DNA from: Steinernema hermaphroditum
Taxonomy: Eukaryota > Nematoda > Chromadorea > Rhabditida > Steinernematidae
Length of the DNA: 64,000 nucleotides
Assembly: GCA_030435675.1 (NCBI GenBank)
Contig: CM059625.1
Location: 13,702,001 to 13,766,000 of the forward strand
Direction of reading: 5' to 3'
Shown here: positions 1 to 14,037 of the stretch, in pieces
Numbering within the stretch: position 1 is the stretch's first letter
Layout of the letters: each line of letters opens with the position of its first letter
Notes under the pieces: model-generated
Told to the model about the DNA's origin: nothing
What the model saw: the letters and a program-made list of their open reading frames with translations, nothing else
Databases searched by the model: none
Translations under genes and position numbers: made by a program

Positions 1-266
1 TAAGTTGTGGTTGTTCACTATGGGTAGACTGAACCAAAACTTCGTCAATTATGAATTTGCGTACTTATGGAATTGCACGGAGAGCCGGCTATGTGATTCT
101 GTTTTCGGATGGAATATCCTACATACCGTTTAACGAAATTTCAATCTATTGATACGTACCCTAATCGCAGTCACAAAAAAAAAACAGGTTCTACCCAAAA
201 CTCGAATCCTAACTAATCACGACACTCATCTCTATTGGATAGTGCACTTCCTTGTCAATCAAGTAC

Positions 267-3200
267 GAACCTGTCGTCGTCACTTCGAGAATTCAGTAAG
301 ATCTGCATGCCTCCAGGGCAGTTAATCAGCAGGCCGTGTTTGTAATACTGCGTTCTGAACGGCTCGATTTTCATATCGACCGTTGACGACCAGTGCTTCA
401 AAGTACATTGAGAAGTGCCCTTCTTTTTGTTCATCAGCTTGGCGATCTGAAGTACGTACGGATTATCTCTGGACATGTACACCATTCGTCATACAACAAT
501 CATGTCGTTGAAGAGATAAACTTCTCTTTGATGGGCATCCGCCGACTGCTTTTTGTTTACATCGGAGATTTGATAAAACCGACAAGAGCAGATGAGCCGT
601 CTGAATGGCTCCGCAAGTTTCTAAATTTTGAGATGTTTCCTGGTCCATTAACCATAATCCTACCGGTTTGTCTTTGCCGACAAGTCGCTTGTCGATCGCT
701 GCCACCTGATTGACATGATCTTCGCCTTGCACAAAAGGCGTTTCTCGAATCCGCTGGTAGATACCGACCAGAAGTTCCCTAAAAGTAGATATGGTCAGGT
801 GTTCGCTTAGTGAGTATTCGTGTTAAACATTGCATCCAAGATGATAAAAACGTAACTTTACAATTGCGAAATTGGTGCGTTCTGAAAAGTAGACGAGAAC
901 CGGTCGGCTATTTTTAAACGACACACTTTTACACCGCGCCAATACTCCCCAGGGAGGTCACCTCACTGATTCTAGGATTGTTCAAATATAGAAGGAGCAA
1001 TGAATCGACGCAGATAAAACAAGGTATATCAGAAATTGACCAAACGGAAACGACCTCCGAGAACGCCTTATTGTCAACAGCAGCTGTTCTAGATTTATGA
1101 GAAACGCTGGACAAACACGCTGAATAAACAAGGCAATGCCTACGACGGTAACCTTTTTGATCTAACGCTTGGATCTCTAATAAAAGTCGCTACGTTGGGA
1201 CCTACGAACATGTCTACATCCGGCATAAACACGAAACGTCAATGTCACAGTTGATTGATTAACTGGTCAACAAACTAAATTAATGAATGTTCAAAAAACA
1301 CTCAGTGAGCGTTCGAACTTAATTTGCCAGTGACAAACAAGAGTTGTCTTCCGGCACACCCTTTTCCAGTCTGTTCATAATGAAGATCATGTGAAAGTAT
1401 CGTGGCTATTTTATAACTAAACTGAAGGTAATTTAAATTTTAATCAGGATGGAATGTTTGTTTTGCTAGGAAAGAACCCTCGTCGGTAAATGTTTACCTT
1501 TGGCAAATGAGATAAACAAATTCAAAATTTGGAAAAAAACGGTAAATTTCAATGGGAAGCAACGAACCGCTTGAAAAGAAGACCGTCTTTGGTGCCCTGG
1601 ATGTTCTTGATGAAGTCCTCGAGCTTCATCTTGTTTGCCGGCTTTACACTTGGCGAATGGAGATCAGTGTTGAGCATGATGATCGCGAATGCGAGTATAT
1701 ATATGGCGTCGGGGCCACATTGAACGGCTGAGGACGACGGGTTGCACTTGCAGTAATGCTGCGAGAAGACCTGAGGAAGCGTTTGTTGTGCAGAGATTGA
1801 TGGAGGTAAACTTTACCTGCATGATGCGATCAATCTTCTGCGCTTCTCCAGGCAAACGAAAGAAAAGAAGCGTTTGACGAAGAGCGACATCGATGTCCAT
1901 GTCACGCATGTCAACTTCTGCGATGAAACTGCTGAAAGAGATTTGTTGTCGATGATGACAAGTCCGAAAGGGCAAGGCTTACTGTAGGACATCAGCGTGG
2001 AAAGTGGAGTGCAGAGTGCCGATGAATTCTCCGATCATCTGCTTGCTCAGACCGCGACGTTCAATTAGCAGTTTGGCAATGGAGACTGAATTGTTCTCGA
2101 TGAATCCCCAGTTTATAAGCATGTGAATGCCGCGGTCGGGCTTCCTGGAAAGTTGGGTTTGATTCGAATATGACACCGAGATTCTCACTTATTGAAGAAG
2201 TTGAGCGCGATACGATAATACCTTCGCCGTTGCTGGTCAGTCCACTTCAACATGGCACACTGTGACGAGCTGACTGATTGCGGAATTCGGCTTTGGCCAC
2301 TTACGTCTCTCGGCTTCACAAAGCCGGCACCATTCAGTCCGGTCAGCTGAGAAGAACTATTGCCACGGTTTACACGAGGCAAACTGTTCGTGTGGGAGGT
2401 GGTGGAGTTAGTCGCAGTGGACGAAGCACTTTGTACGCGGGGAACCCACACCAAAGGGGACGTACTTCGGCCTCCGCCTTCGACATGGGTACTTGGCGGC
2501 AGGTGAGGTACGATGAGCCGTCGGTTGGACAGCCTCGGTGACATCAGTTCGATGTAAGGGCGGGAGACAGGACCAAAGGCGCCCATAAGTGATGGCGCCG
2601 GAGGCGATCGGGCTGTTCTGCGCACGCGCATCGACACCTCCGACCGCTGATCAGGTATCGGTCGTTCGGCGTGAATCTCTTCGCGTTCAACCCTTAACTG
2701 CGTAAGCAATGATGTCGACGGCTGGTATCTGAAAACACCTTTATAAATAACGCCTTAAAGGAAATTGAAACGGAACCTTAGCGACGGCTGAGACAAGGCA
2801 TTGTGTGTCAAATGGGCTGGCGACGGTCGGAAGGACTCGCGGAAGTACGGTGTTTCAAGGCTCTTCATGTGTTCAGGGCACCTTCGAGTCATTCGTTGAG
2901 GGGCATTCGAATGGGCAGTGATATGACGGAATTGAAGCCGCATGCGGTATTCTCGGAACGCACGTTGGATCTTTGTGGCTGCCGCATGTGCTCGAATCCG
3001 TCCACCATAGCGTCGTTCCAGCACCTATAAAAACACACACCTATGATATTCGCTGCTTATTTAGAGTCACCTGAGCTTGTCGTCGATTCAAGTCGTCGGA
3101 GAGCTCATACGTGGCAAGCGCCCGACTAGAGCTCGCTGAAACCATGGTGCGCATCGCCGTGGACGGCCCAGCGTGGAACTGGGACTTTGGCGTCGCTACG

Positions 3201-3452
3201 GGACAGCATTGCTCGTGGTAGAAGACGTCGCCGGTTTGCATCGCCACTTTCCTTCCACAGTTGCATAGCATCATCCGGAAAGACTGGACGATTCGGCGTT
3301 TCCACGAGGAAATGCCTGGCCAGCGATCCGAAGGCGTATATGAATGTGCAGCAGCTTGGGCGACCTGAAACGAGCATTTGATGGTGAGATGAAGCGAAAA
3401 ATGACGAATACAATACCCCTACATGAATACCAGAGTGGGGAAACGTCATCAT
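267..3452 (-). CDS. IQSEC/BRAG-type Arf guanine-nucleotide exchange factor (3' end outside window)
   Basis: Swaps GDP for GTP on Arf GTPases at endosomal or postsynaptic membranes. Ten exons keep one frame (671 residues): 3452-3423, 3364-3071, 3024-2777, 2728-2189, 2144-1983, 1931-1817, 1770-1568, 778-664, 620-495 and 446-267. An IQ motif (ATKIQRAFREY, about residue 130) follows the BRAG signature YELSDDLN...LERRYGG. The Sec7 domain spans about 355-560, with the Glu-finger segment FRLPGEAQK near 455 and motif 2 AFAIIMLNTDLHSPSV. A PH domain follows (HQREVYLFND, then YYKHGLLINCPGG). The last PH helix is not visible after the donor at 266, so the gene probably continues past the left edge. Introns are 43-58 nt except one of 789 nt inside the end of Sec7. 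The IQ-Sec7-PH order is diagnostic. The first 10-residue exon is the weakest part; the real start may lie further upstream. Confidence 0.9.
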
Positions 3453-3496
3453 AACACGCACGGAATTTGAGCGAATCTTCCGCACCTTTTTGCGGA

Positions 3497-3557
3497 CCGA
3501 CCGATCTGCTCGAAAAAGCCGACCGATCTGCTCGAAAAAGCCGACCGATCTGCACGG
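3497..3557. repeat. 22-bp tandem repeat, about 2.8 copies
   Basis: The unit CCGACCGATCTGCTCGAAAA plus AG occurs at 3497-3518 and 3519-3540 without change, then partially at 3541-3557. It lies 45 bp upstream of the proposed first exon of the Arf exchange factor gene, in its presumed promoter or 5' UTR. Confidence 0.9.
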
Positions 3558-6500
3558 ACTAGACGAGAGAGACAGACATTACAAAAACAGACAGTCGAGA
3601 CAAGCAAAGCATAGACAGTTTTTTGCTGAGCGCTCACCGCAGGACAGAACCGCGAACGGCTACCGCAGTTGCTGCTGATGCGCTGCTGCCCTCTGCTCTG
3701 AGCAATCATGTGTAATACAACGAAATGGTACATCATCATCGTCATCGTCGGCTCGCCTGCAGGGCAACAGTCTCACGCGTGCGTCCTCGGATCGCTTTCT
3801 CATGGCTGAACCGTGAACTCGCTCCAAGCAACATACGCCGGCCGGTCGGCAGAATAACAACAAATAGAGACGAACGAAGAGGACACATTGAGAACTAGGC
3901 CGATGGTGCAGAGCAGACAGATTTGGACACGTGATACTCGATTTCGCGCATTGCCGCCGTGATGGTCGTCGATCGGTCCCTGGTCGAGCGCTAGCGATTA
4001 GGGAGCAAATTGTAGATATCTTTAAAAATAGATAAACATCACCACAAATATGAGTCGTATAATCGATAGCTGGACACAAAGCTGATTCATCGTTCTGTTC
4101 TCGCCTGTGCAGACGGGGCTGCTCTGCCCGGGCAGCCAGGCCATCTGTGCTCTTGCTGAGCTGCTGATGCTGGAGATGGAGAGGAGTGGGTGTTGTTCTC
4201 CGTCTTGTCTCGCCTCGTCGTCGTCGTTGTCATCGTCATTCGACATCAAATGTGCGTTCGCAGCATGCGGTTTTGCGCACAGCAAACAAAAGAGCGCGAC
4301 ATCGACACCTTTATATTCATATATCTCTCCCAGTTTTATGCTCGTTTCCCATCGCAAATTCTAATCCCCACTTCTAAAGCGCCTCGGTCCGTCTCGGAGG
4401 ACCAGCTCCAGGGTGTTTCCTCATCATTCGCGCGTTGCTCCGTCACATCGCGACCAATGTAGTAGCTGGCAAAATAATTGAAGAACATCGTGAATTGCAC
4501 GCCTTATTATCCTATTCGTTTCGTGCCAGCGGCAACGACGATGAGTCCATAGCCGTCGCGCATGACAGACGCTAATTCGACGGTCGTTCTCTCGCCCACT
4601 GTATTCCACGCAATGCGAGCGGCCGAAAAACAAGCGAAACAAGCACGCGCGCACTCCAAAACGATCCAATTTGAAGAGGCGATGAAACAAGCGCATTTAT
4701 TATTGATATAAATAAGCGATGAACTTGCAGTGCGGCGAATATGGTCATGGAAAACATCGATTATCGGAGGAGGCGAGCTTTTGAAGAGTGACCGACTTAG
4801 GGCAGCTGCAAGCGGTTAGCAGAAGTAGCCCGAGTGCGCGCTCCATCTCCCCCATAAGTACCCCTTTCATGCAGACACACGCACAGCATTTTGGCCCTTT
4901 CATTCGGACTCGTGCCACTCGGTCGTCTTCAACGTAAAGCAAAAGTGGAAGGGTCAAATTTGGGAATGACATTAAGTACCGCTGGTTCCTTTCGCGCACC
5001 CTCTCGACGATCGGGTTTCGCGCGCGAAATTATCGCGACTGGTCAAGCCGAGATCGGATTAGGTTCTCGTCTGCTCGGACCTTAATTTGCCGCTGTACGT
5101 TGTACAAATGCGGAAATTTGCTTTAGTTTTTAATAAACCGTGCTCAGACCGATGGACAAACGCGACAAATGAACTCAAATATTTGATTTAATAGTGCGGT
5201 TGAACTGAGAGCGCCGCTGGATCTTGACCACCGATCAGACGTCGACCTTTAGACGTATTTTGCATATCTGAGTAGATGCGTCGACAGATAAAGCAGGATA
5301 TTGGGAGGAGAGGGCACTCTGCGTCCACTTAGGATTCGCTTTTTCGGCACAGAGAAAAAACTTTGATTTGATGCCAGTTGATAAAAGTTTCTTGATATCG
5401 GCAATTGGATTCTCTGGATTTCTACCAAGCAGCCCGAATACACCTATTTTTAGCGCTTTCAAATGGCGGTCACTGCTGAGTACGGCCTACTCTAGACAAT
5501 CCCGAACTAAAAGACAGAGTCGAAAAAAACAGATGTTTATGGTCATAAATAGAAAGGACAAATAACAAAGCCGGAAAATAACTGGTTCACAGATAATTGA
5601 AAAATACAATGAACCTCAACATAAAAGGGTCGTGTGACGTGATGTCTCACATCGATAGGCCGAAAATATCGTATCGACGTTAGAACTTCAAATGAATTGA
5701 TGACTTTGGTGTGCTGAAAGAGTTCCTCTTGGAAGTGACAAAAAACGCGTGCACTCAGGCACGTTGCGATTAGCGAGAGCGAAAAAGACGCCAAGATGAA
5801 TTGCCTGTCCACAACGAGATAGATTAGTTGTGACTTTTGATCTGAGGCAACGTTTGAACGTTTTCTGTGCGCGCAAACGCGACACGGAACACGATACGGA
5901 CGTGAACTTACACGTAACCTAACCTTTACTTCCACGAAATGTTTGCGGATGAAAAAGTATGCTAGTAACGTCACTGGCGACCTTTCGAAAGACTTTTGCA
6001 GCGCTTTGCAGGTGAGGGGAGAGGTGAAATGGAGGGAATTTCACAGTTATGTGAAAAGCGACGGGCAACTGACTCAGGAATGTGTCAAGGCAGTGCTTGC
6101 TTATGACTGCGATCAAAAGATCGTGAAATGATTATTACAGCGAAAGGATACGAACCACTGTGTTTTATGCTAACAATAGGACACACTTAAAAGGAAGGAA
6201 TTTCAAGGAAACATTAGCTGCAAAGAACAGTGAGGGAGTCACTTAAAATGTGCAAAAAAAGAACAAGTCAGAGATAGCTTCTGTCTGAGGTAAACCAATG
6301 AGTCCTCAAAACCCGTCCTCATTGAAATAAAGATCGCTTTTCGCGTTTCGAACAATCATCATGCGGGAAGAGTGCTCATCCACGTTCAGGTAGCCATAAC
6401 AAGATCCCACTTAAATGACGTGGTTGAGCTGGTGGCATCATAACCAATGCAATTACCGCTAATATTGCATAATCTCCCAGTCGTTTTACACTAAATTTAA

Positions 6501-9500
6501 TGGACTCACGGGAAAATAAAAGCATAAAGTGAGCACATTATGACAAACGGTGAGCAATTTAAAGCGGAGCTTAGATCTTCGCGAAAAATTTGAGAACGAT
6601 TCCCTCGAGCGCGCAAAATGGGGACGGGTTCAAAGTGGCCGACGCCGCTAAAGTCACTGCGAAGTTACGTTAAAGAGGTCCCCGGAACTGGATAAACAAG
6701 GAGAAAGGACGATAAATCATTGCGCGCAGCGTCCAGATTGCACAAAGCAGCATCGATGGCAAGTCCTCGCAAGAAGTACAGAAGACCTGATGATGGGGGG
6801 AGAGAAGTGACGAGCACCGGTGGGTGTGCTGTGAGCCTATGAATCAGCAGCCGCTTCGTTGGACACTTAAAAATTCACACATTCGAACTTTCTTCAACCT
6901 CGTTTGGAGTCATAAAAAGAATTTTTCACTTCCGTGCGACCATGGGAACAATGGATCTTGGGAGCGTGGGGGACCACCATTAGCCTACTGGGATTATGAC
7001 GTCACTTCGGTGTGACCAGGTATTGTCTAGATTGTGTACACAGTGGATAAATAGAAAAACGATTATCGAAACGAACAATAGGCTGCTTCGATTATTTTGA
7101 TAACGCTTTGCAAAATGACCCAGCTCGGATGTGTGTGTGTGTGACAGCAATAAATCAGCGCATGAGTGGAAAGTGTGACTTGTTGATTTACAGCGTTGCG
7201 TAACCAAACAACGAGAGGACAAAATAAACACGACCAAACCAGATAGAAACAAAAAATCGTTTGGAAGGAGAAGACTTCTGAGCGAATCGTTTGCCCGATT
7301 GCGAAAGCAGGCCGAACCGACGATAGCCGTGGGTCGATGAACTTTTTTGTTATTCATGATAAAGGTCGCCGCAATAATAAAGATAAGGTATTTAAGCTGT
7401 GTGCGTTTCCGGCGCCAGGTGCTCAGTCGATGGGGCGTGACGCATGTATAAAGTCAAACGTGAAATTTACATGCAAAATGGGAAGTCAAATGAGATAAAT
7501 TATGCGAGTTTTACATATTGACGAGGAGGGGGAACGAAAGAAGCGGCGCTTTGATGGGAACGCACTGGTTTTGACGGACATCTTGGGCGCTTGTATAAGC
7601 ACTGTTTACACACAGTTAAGAGTGTTTTTAAATGAAGCTGTCCCTAGGACATCGTTGTGACGCAAAATCCAGACGATACAATTCAAACAGGTGATTTGTG
7701 TGTGACTACGCCAAAGTTAAGTCTGTGATTTGCGAGCTCAACATGGGGAAGTATAACTTGAAAAGCATTTTTACTGTCCAATGAAAGAATTGATCCTCTT
7801 GCTCAAGATCCTATAAGAACTGTCCAATTAGATTCCTTTCAGCTACCGTAATAATGCTCCAAAGAGAAATCTAATGCAGCGGGCGCACCTCACTCATCAT
7901 CTTCTGCATGTCGTCCTCAGATGTTAATTATAATCTTGCACAAAAGAACGGCCACTTAGTGAGCACGCAGGCCCATGTTTCATAATCGGACAAAAAGGGT
8001 TAGGCGAGGCCAGCTGGGTTGTGCCGCGCAATCCTTAATTAAGCATATTAAGGCATACTCTAACATTGTTGGGCATTAAGAAAGCGAACAAAGCCTTATC
8101 AGTATAGCAACCAACTTCGGGGACAACCCAAATATCCCTATTTATACGTTCGCTACCACGCATAACCATTACTGAATGACTGATTCCACTGAGCGTGAAA
8201 GGGTCGCGTCGATTCGAAGCATCAAATCGATCCTTACACATGAAAGCTTCGTCCGCCCACTTTCATCACGTCCTGCCGAAAATATGCAAGTCACGCTACC
8301 TCCAGCTCACCTATATGACACCTATGCATCCCTGGAATTTCACAGTAAACTGTTTTTGTTTTCGGCGTTGAAACGATATCACGGCACGGAAATTGTGGAA
8401 ATTATGACAATTACATAAATGAGGCGGAAAACGCACTCACGGTCGGGCGTTATGTGTGCGCATCCCGTCTTTCGACGACATTCCACAGGATGCGAGGGAG
8501 ATTATAAAACATAAGTTGACAATATCCGCTTACATTAGTGAAATTAGATAAGTCGCCGGTAGGTCTGAATGGATAGCGAATCGGAACTGGTATCATTTGG
8601 AGAACGTAAAATTAAATGTTCATAAATAAATCGCGTGCTTTGACCGTTATATTAAAAAAGATGGTTGACTAACACTAATGAGTGCAAAGACGGCAACACA
8701 AAGAACCCAGTGGAGCCTTTGATCTGCAGGGGGTGGTCGACGAGCCACTAGAAATGTATCTGCACATAAGGGCTGGGCAAATACTGGCGCAGGTGACCTC
8801 AGGTTCCGAAAGAAAAGCGTTAAATATGCAGGGTTAGTTTCTTTTCGTCTCGCGTATATCGAATAACATCGGAAGCAGTTGTAGTCCTAGGGTCTTGTTG
8901 TGATAGCTGGCGGATCTTCATTTACCAACAAAGTACATTTTGTCAAAAGAAAGCCAAAGACAAAGCGGCAAATAGGTGCTTACAAAAATAGGCACCATTG
9001 CGCGATGAAGGTAAAGTTTGTTGACGACGTTTAGGATTGTTTGGCTGTTGCAGAGGACAAAAAAGTCGCTGTTCACTTTGACAAGAACTTTTCTTTTGAA
9101 TATCACTGATTGAAATGCGCAGAGCGAAAGTGAAAACTAATTGAAATTTACCAGGGCGACACAATACCGTGCAATGGTTCACAGGGCAATGACTAGGCGC
9201 AAAGGAATGTTCAGCACGCCGGGAGAGAAATCTGAGCACGCATAACTTCGCCGCCCTTAGTACTCTAATTCGATAGCGGAACACTGGAATCACTGTCAAC
9301 CGGTTGCAGCAATTTTGAAGAATGCGCATCACTAAGCTATTGTTCGTGCTCGAATCGATGTTTTCATAGATTTTTACAAGATAACAGCGGACTGATAATG
9401 TTCCGCGGAGTCATAGCTTTACATCCCCTTGCAGCCCGAGCGGAACAAACTGAAAGCCGCTGGTTTTGAATGGACATAACGGGATTGGATGAGACGCTGG

Positions 9501-10430
9501 ATTCATCTCTTTATGTTCAAAAATCGACCGGCGTAGTGACAAATTCATCATATGTGACAGATGCCCGGGCATAAACAAACAAATAGGAACTAATTGCGAT
9601 GTGGCTAGACGGAAGGACGATTATCATCAAGAAGAACAAACGGATCGTTCCAAGGAAACGATTAGTCATACGAACGTCAACCGTCGATTAGCAGATGGTA
9701 GCCGTCACCGGGTTCCATGAAAGTCATTAACAGAAGCTGTGGGAATCGCTTACCGTGTGCGAGCTGGGCGGAAGGCGATAAAAATGACAGCGCTTTGCAG
9801 AGGTGACCGTCCCCTGTCGACAAGGGCTTAACGATCAATAGACGACAATCGCAAAAGTTCTGCTGTGAGTCAGCATGAGAAAGAGCATCGTCGGCAGCGC
9901 CCTCCACCAAGCACAGTTCGCAGAATTCATATTCTATCCGCCGACGCCAGTCACTTCACTCAACAATTCATGATCTCGCTTTACGACTATCCCGTGCCGG
10001 GCTCGTTACGAAGTCGAAACACGCGTAGCGATGCCGCTACAGTACTCGCTAAGCGCTCACCTATCCTTGCTAGTCGAATGCGTTTAACGACATTCTTGCC
10101 CACCATTACCGAGACTATAAAGCTTCGCCTGAGACACGCCGGCTGACGAATTCACCAGTGTTCTGTTAATCAAGAATAGACGACGGAATCAACAAGCATT
10201 GGGGATACAAGCTTGTTGACACTCGGTGCTCCTCGTAATGCTAATTAACAGGGCCAACAACAACAGAACGCCAAAGTCCATCGCGTACGTGTACGCGAAA
10301 ATCCAACTGAGCATGGTTGGTGCTACCCATAAGATGTTCACAAAATGGCTCATATACATCAAAAAGCTTGAGCATAAGGCGCATCACATCAGCACCAACG
10401 AAACAATAAATTAACAACAGAATAGCAATA
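3558..10430. other. Gene-poor block
   Basis: No spliced gene with recognisable homology was found on either strand. Open frames here stay below about 145 codons, often overlap on both strands, and are not joined by convincing splice sites. A short (GT)n run lies at 7129-7142. One frame at 9865-10146 is listed separately. The left end probably holds promoter or unseen 5' exons of the Arf exchange factor gene; the rest may be regulatory or hold non-coding RNA that cannot be seen by eye. Confidence 0.5.
9865..10146 (+). CDS. Possible small ORF or terminal exon, unrecognised
   Basis: A 93-codon open frame, arginine-rich and without a recognised motif. Its third positions look more coding-like than the surroundings (many C or G endings), and it stops 284 bp before the 3' end of the convergent DnaJ gene. 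No upstream exon, signal peptide or membrane segment is evident. A second frame across the same start gives a 32-residue peptide. It may be a chance frame; it is listed only because the flanking 6 kb has nothing better. Confidence 0.2.
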   Translation: MSQHEKEHRRQRPPPSTVRRIHILSADASHFTQQFMISLYDYPVPGSLRSRNTRSDAATVLAKRSPILASRMRLTTFLPTITETIKLRLRHAG

Positions 10431-11886
<1,456 letters not shown>

Positions 11887-12770
11887 TTACGGTTGACGCT
11901 GCTGTGGCGAGTGAGCGGACAGTCTTTGCGCTTCGATGGACACGTCTCGAGTCGTCGCGAAATTGAACGATTTTATTCTGTCCGACGTCAGATTCCGCCG
12001 TCTGCGCTTCCGTCCGCTCTCGACAGCTCAGTTTCGTATTCGACGTGTGTGTCCGTCCGAGGCGTCCCGCAAACGCCCTCTGTTGGCGCCTTCGACGTCG
12101 CGCGTTCAAGACCGACACCGTTTGTCCACTGATGTGATGACGTGTCAAAGGGACGCGAAACAGAGACAAGAGCTGCAAACCAGAATGCGTATGGATCAGT
12201 CTTCCTGGATTGTCACGTGCCGCGTGGCTTCCTCTTTACATCACTTCAGCGCCTCACGGCAGTCTGTGGTCATTTCTAACCCGGAAGTCTGAATGGGACA
12301 GGCTTTTTTCTACCGATATGTCAGGCGTCCTTAGCTAACAGTAAATTGCGTATTCAGTGATATCAATTTTAGAGATATGAATATTGCGTTTTCATTTTAC
12401 TTATGTAAAGTGGTGTACATATAATTACGATTTCTTGCAGTTACACATGATTTGCTTATATTAGACTGTATGTTGCCGAAACATACTAGTTTAGCATTCA
12501 TTTAATGTTACAGTAAATTTTTTAGCACAGTCCGGCAAGGGAAGGCGACTTCTGTATGCAAAAAAGAACGATGAGTCACTGGCCAGACTCGCCGTTTTCT
12601 GTCGCGTCTGCCTTTGCAAGTTGTGCAAAAGAGACCGACAGCGTTGCTCACTGTCTGGCATAGTCACTGCGTTGAGCATCGCTTAACAGTCGTGTGTCTG
12701 GCATCACTTCGCGCTGCGGTCCCATTTACCGGTTGAATCCGAGCTGACTTCTATTATCGTTTGTTTCAGG
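11887..12770. promoter_or_regulatory. Divergent intergenic region between DnaJ and GMPPB genes
   Basis: 884 bp between two head-to-head start codons. It must hold both promoters. The right edge is a pyrimidine-rich acceptor-like sequence (TTTGTTTCAG) one base before the ATG of the plus-strand gene, as expected for a spliced-leader trans-splice site. No TATA box is obvious, and open frames in the left half look like chance frames. Confidence 0.5.
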
Positions 12771-14037
12771 ATGAAGGCCCTTATTCTAGTCGGTGGATTT
12801 GGTACTCGACTGCGTCCATTGACGCTTACACAGCCGAAGCCCCTTGTGGAGTTCGCCAACAAGCCGATGATGATGCACCAAATCGAAGCTTTGGCTGCTG
12901 TAGGTGTCGACACGGTTATCCTAGCCGTTGGGCACCACTCTGATTTGCTGGAAAGAGAAATCGTTCAGCAGTCTGACCGCATTGGAATAAAGGTAAGATT
13001 TCATGATGAGGATGAGAACCATTCATACATGTGACTGATTTAGGTCATCTTCTCCTTTGAAGAGGAACCTATGGGAACTGCTGGCCCCATCGCTTTGGCC
13101 AAGGAGTATCTGCAAGGTGATGAACCGTTCTTCGTGCTCAACTCAGATGTCATCTGCGACTTCCCCTTCAAGGCCATGATTGACTTCCACCAGAAGCACG
13201 GTCGAGAGGGAACGATTGCGGTGACTCGCGTGGAAGAACCTAGCAAATACGGTGTCGTTGTCTTTGATGAGAACACGGGTCGCATTGATCGGTAAGTACT
13301 TGAATGTCCTCCAATCTACTTGAGTACTCGTTTTAGCTTCGTCGAAAAGCCTCAGGAATACGTCGGTAATAAAATTAACGCGGGAATTTACGTCCTCAGC
13401 CCGTCGATTCTCCAGCGAATCCCCAACAAGCCAACTTCGATTGAAAAGGAAATTTTCCCGGTTATGGCGGGCTGCAACAATTTGTACGCCTACGTTCTCC
13501 CTGGCTTCTGGATGGATGTCGGACAGCCGAAAGACTTCCTCACGGGTATGGAAACGAGCGTTCTGAGTTACCACAACAAAACACTTTTAGGTACGCGCCT
13601 TTACTTGCGTCATATTCGCGAGAATAACAAAGATATGCTCGCGAGTGGAGACCACATCCAAGGTGACGTCCTTGTTGATGAAACCGCTCATATCGGTGAG
13701 AACTGCAGAATTGGCCCTAACGTGGTCATTGGGCCTCGGGTGCGCATCGAGGACGGAGTATGCTTGAGAAATTGTACCGTCCTTCCGGACAGCGTTATCC
13801 GCACTCATTCGTGGGTGAACAGCAGCATTATTGGACGGAAATGCTCAGTTGGTGAGTGAGATAATGCTGTGCAGAGATTTGTACATTAACATTATAGGTC
13901 GCTGGGTCAGAATCGAAAATACGAGTGTCATCGGCGACGATGTTGCCATTAAAGACGAGTTGTACCTGAATGGAGCCATCGTTCTCCCTCACAAGTCGAT
14001 CAGCGAGAATGTTCCCGATCCACATATCATCATGTGA
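12771..14037 (+). CDS. tag-335: Mannose-1-phosphate guanylyltransferase beta (GDP-mannose pyrophosphorylase B)
   Basis: Makes GDP-mannose from mannose-1-phosphate and GTP in the cytosol, supplying N-glycans, GPI anchors and O-mannosylation. Four exons give 374 residues, close to the family's roughly 360: 12771-12992, 13044-13291, 13337-13851 and 13898-14037. The N-terminal nucleotidyltransferase opens with [20 protein letters not shown], and later shows [10 protein letters not shown] and [19 protein letters not shown]. The C-terminal third is a left-handed beta-helix of hexapeptide repeats ([20 protein letters not shown]) and ends in the family-typical IIM. The start is the only ATG before the pyrophosphorylase motif and sits directly after a TTTCAG acceptor. 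Its product would feed the GPI anchor of proteins such as the Ly6 protein at the right end; that link is general biochemistry, not local regulation. Confidence 0.97.

Noticed and set aside
5543..5974. 143-codon minus-strand frame in the gene-poor block
   Set aside because: Composition is random, it overlaps other frames, and no homology or splice continuation is visible.
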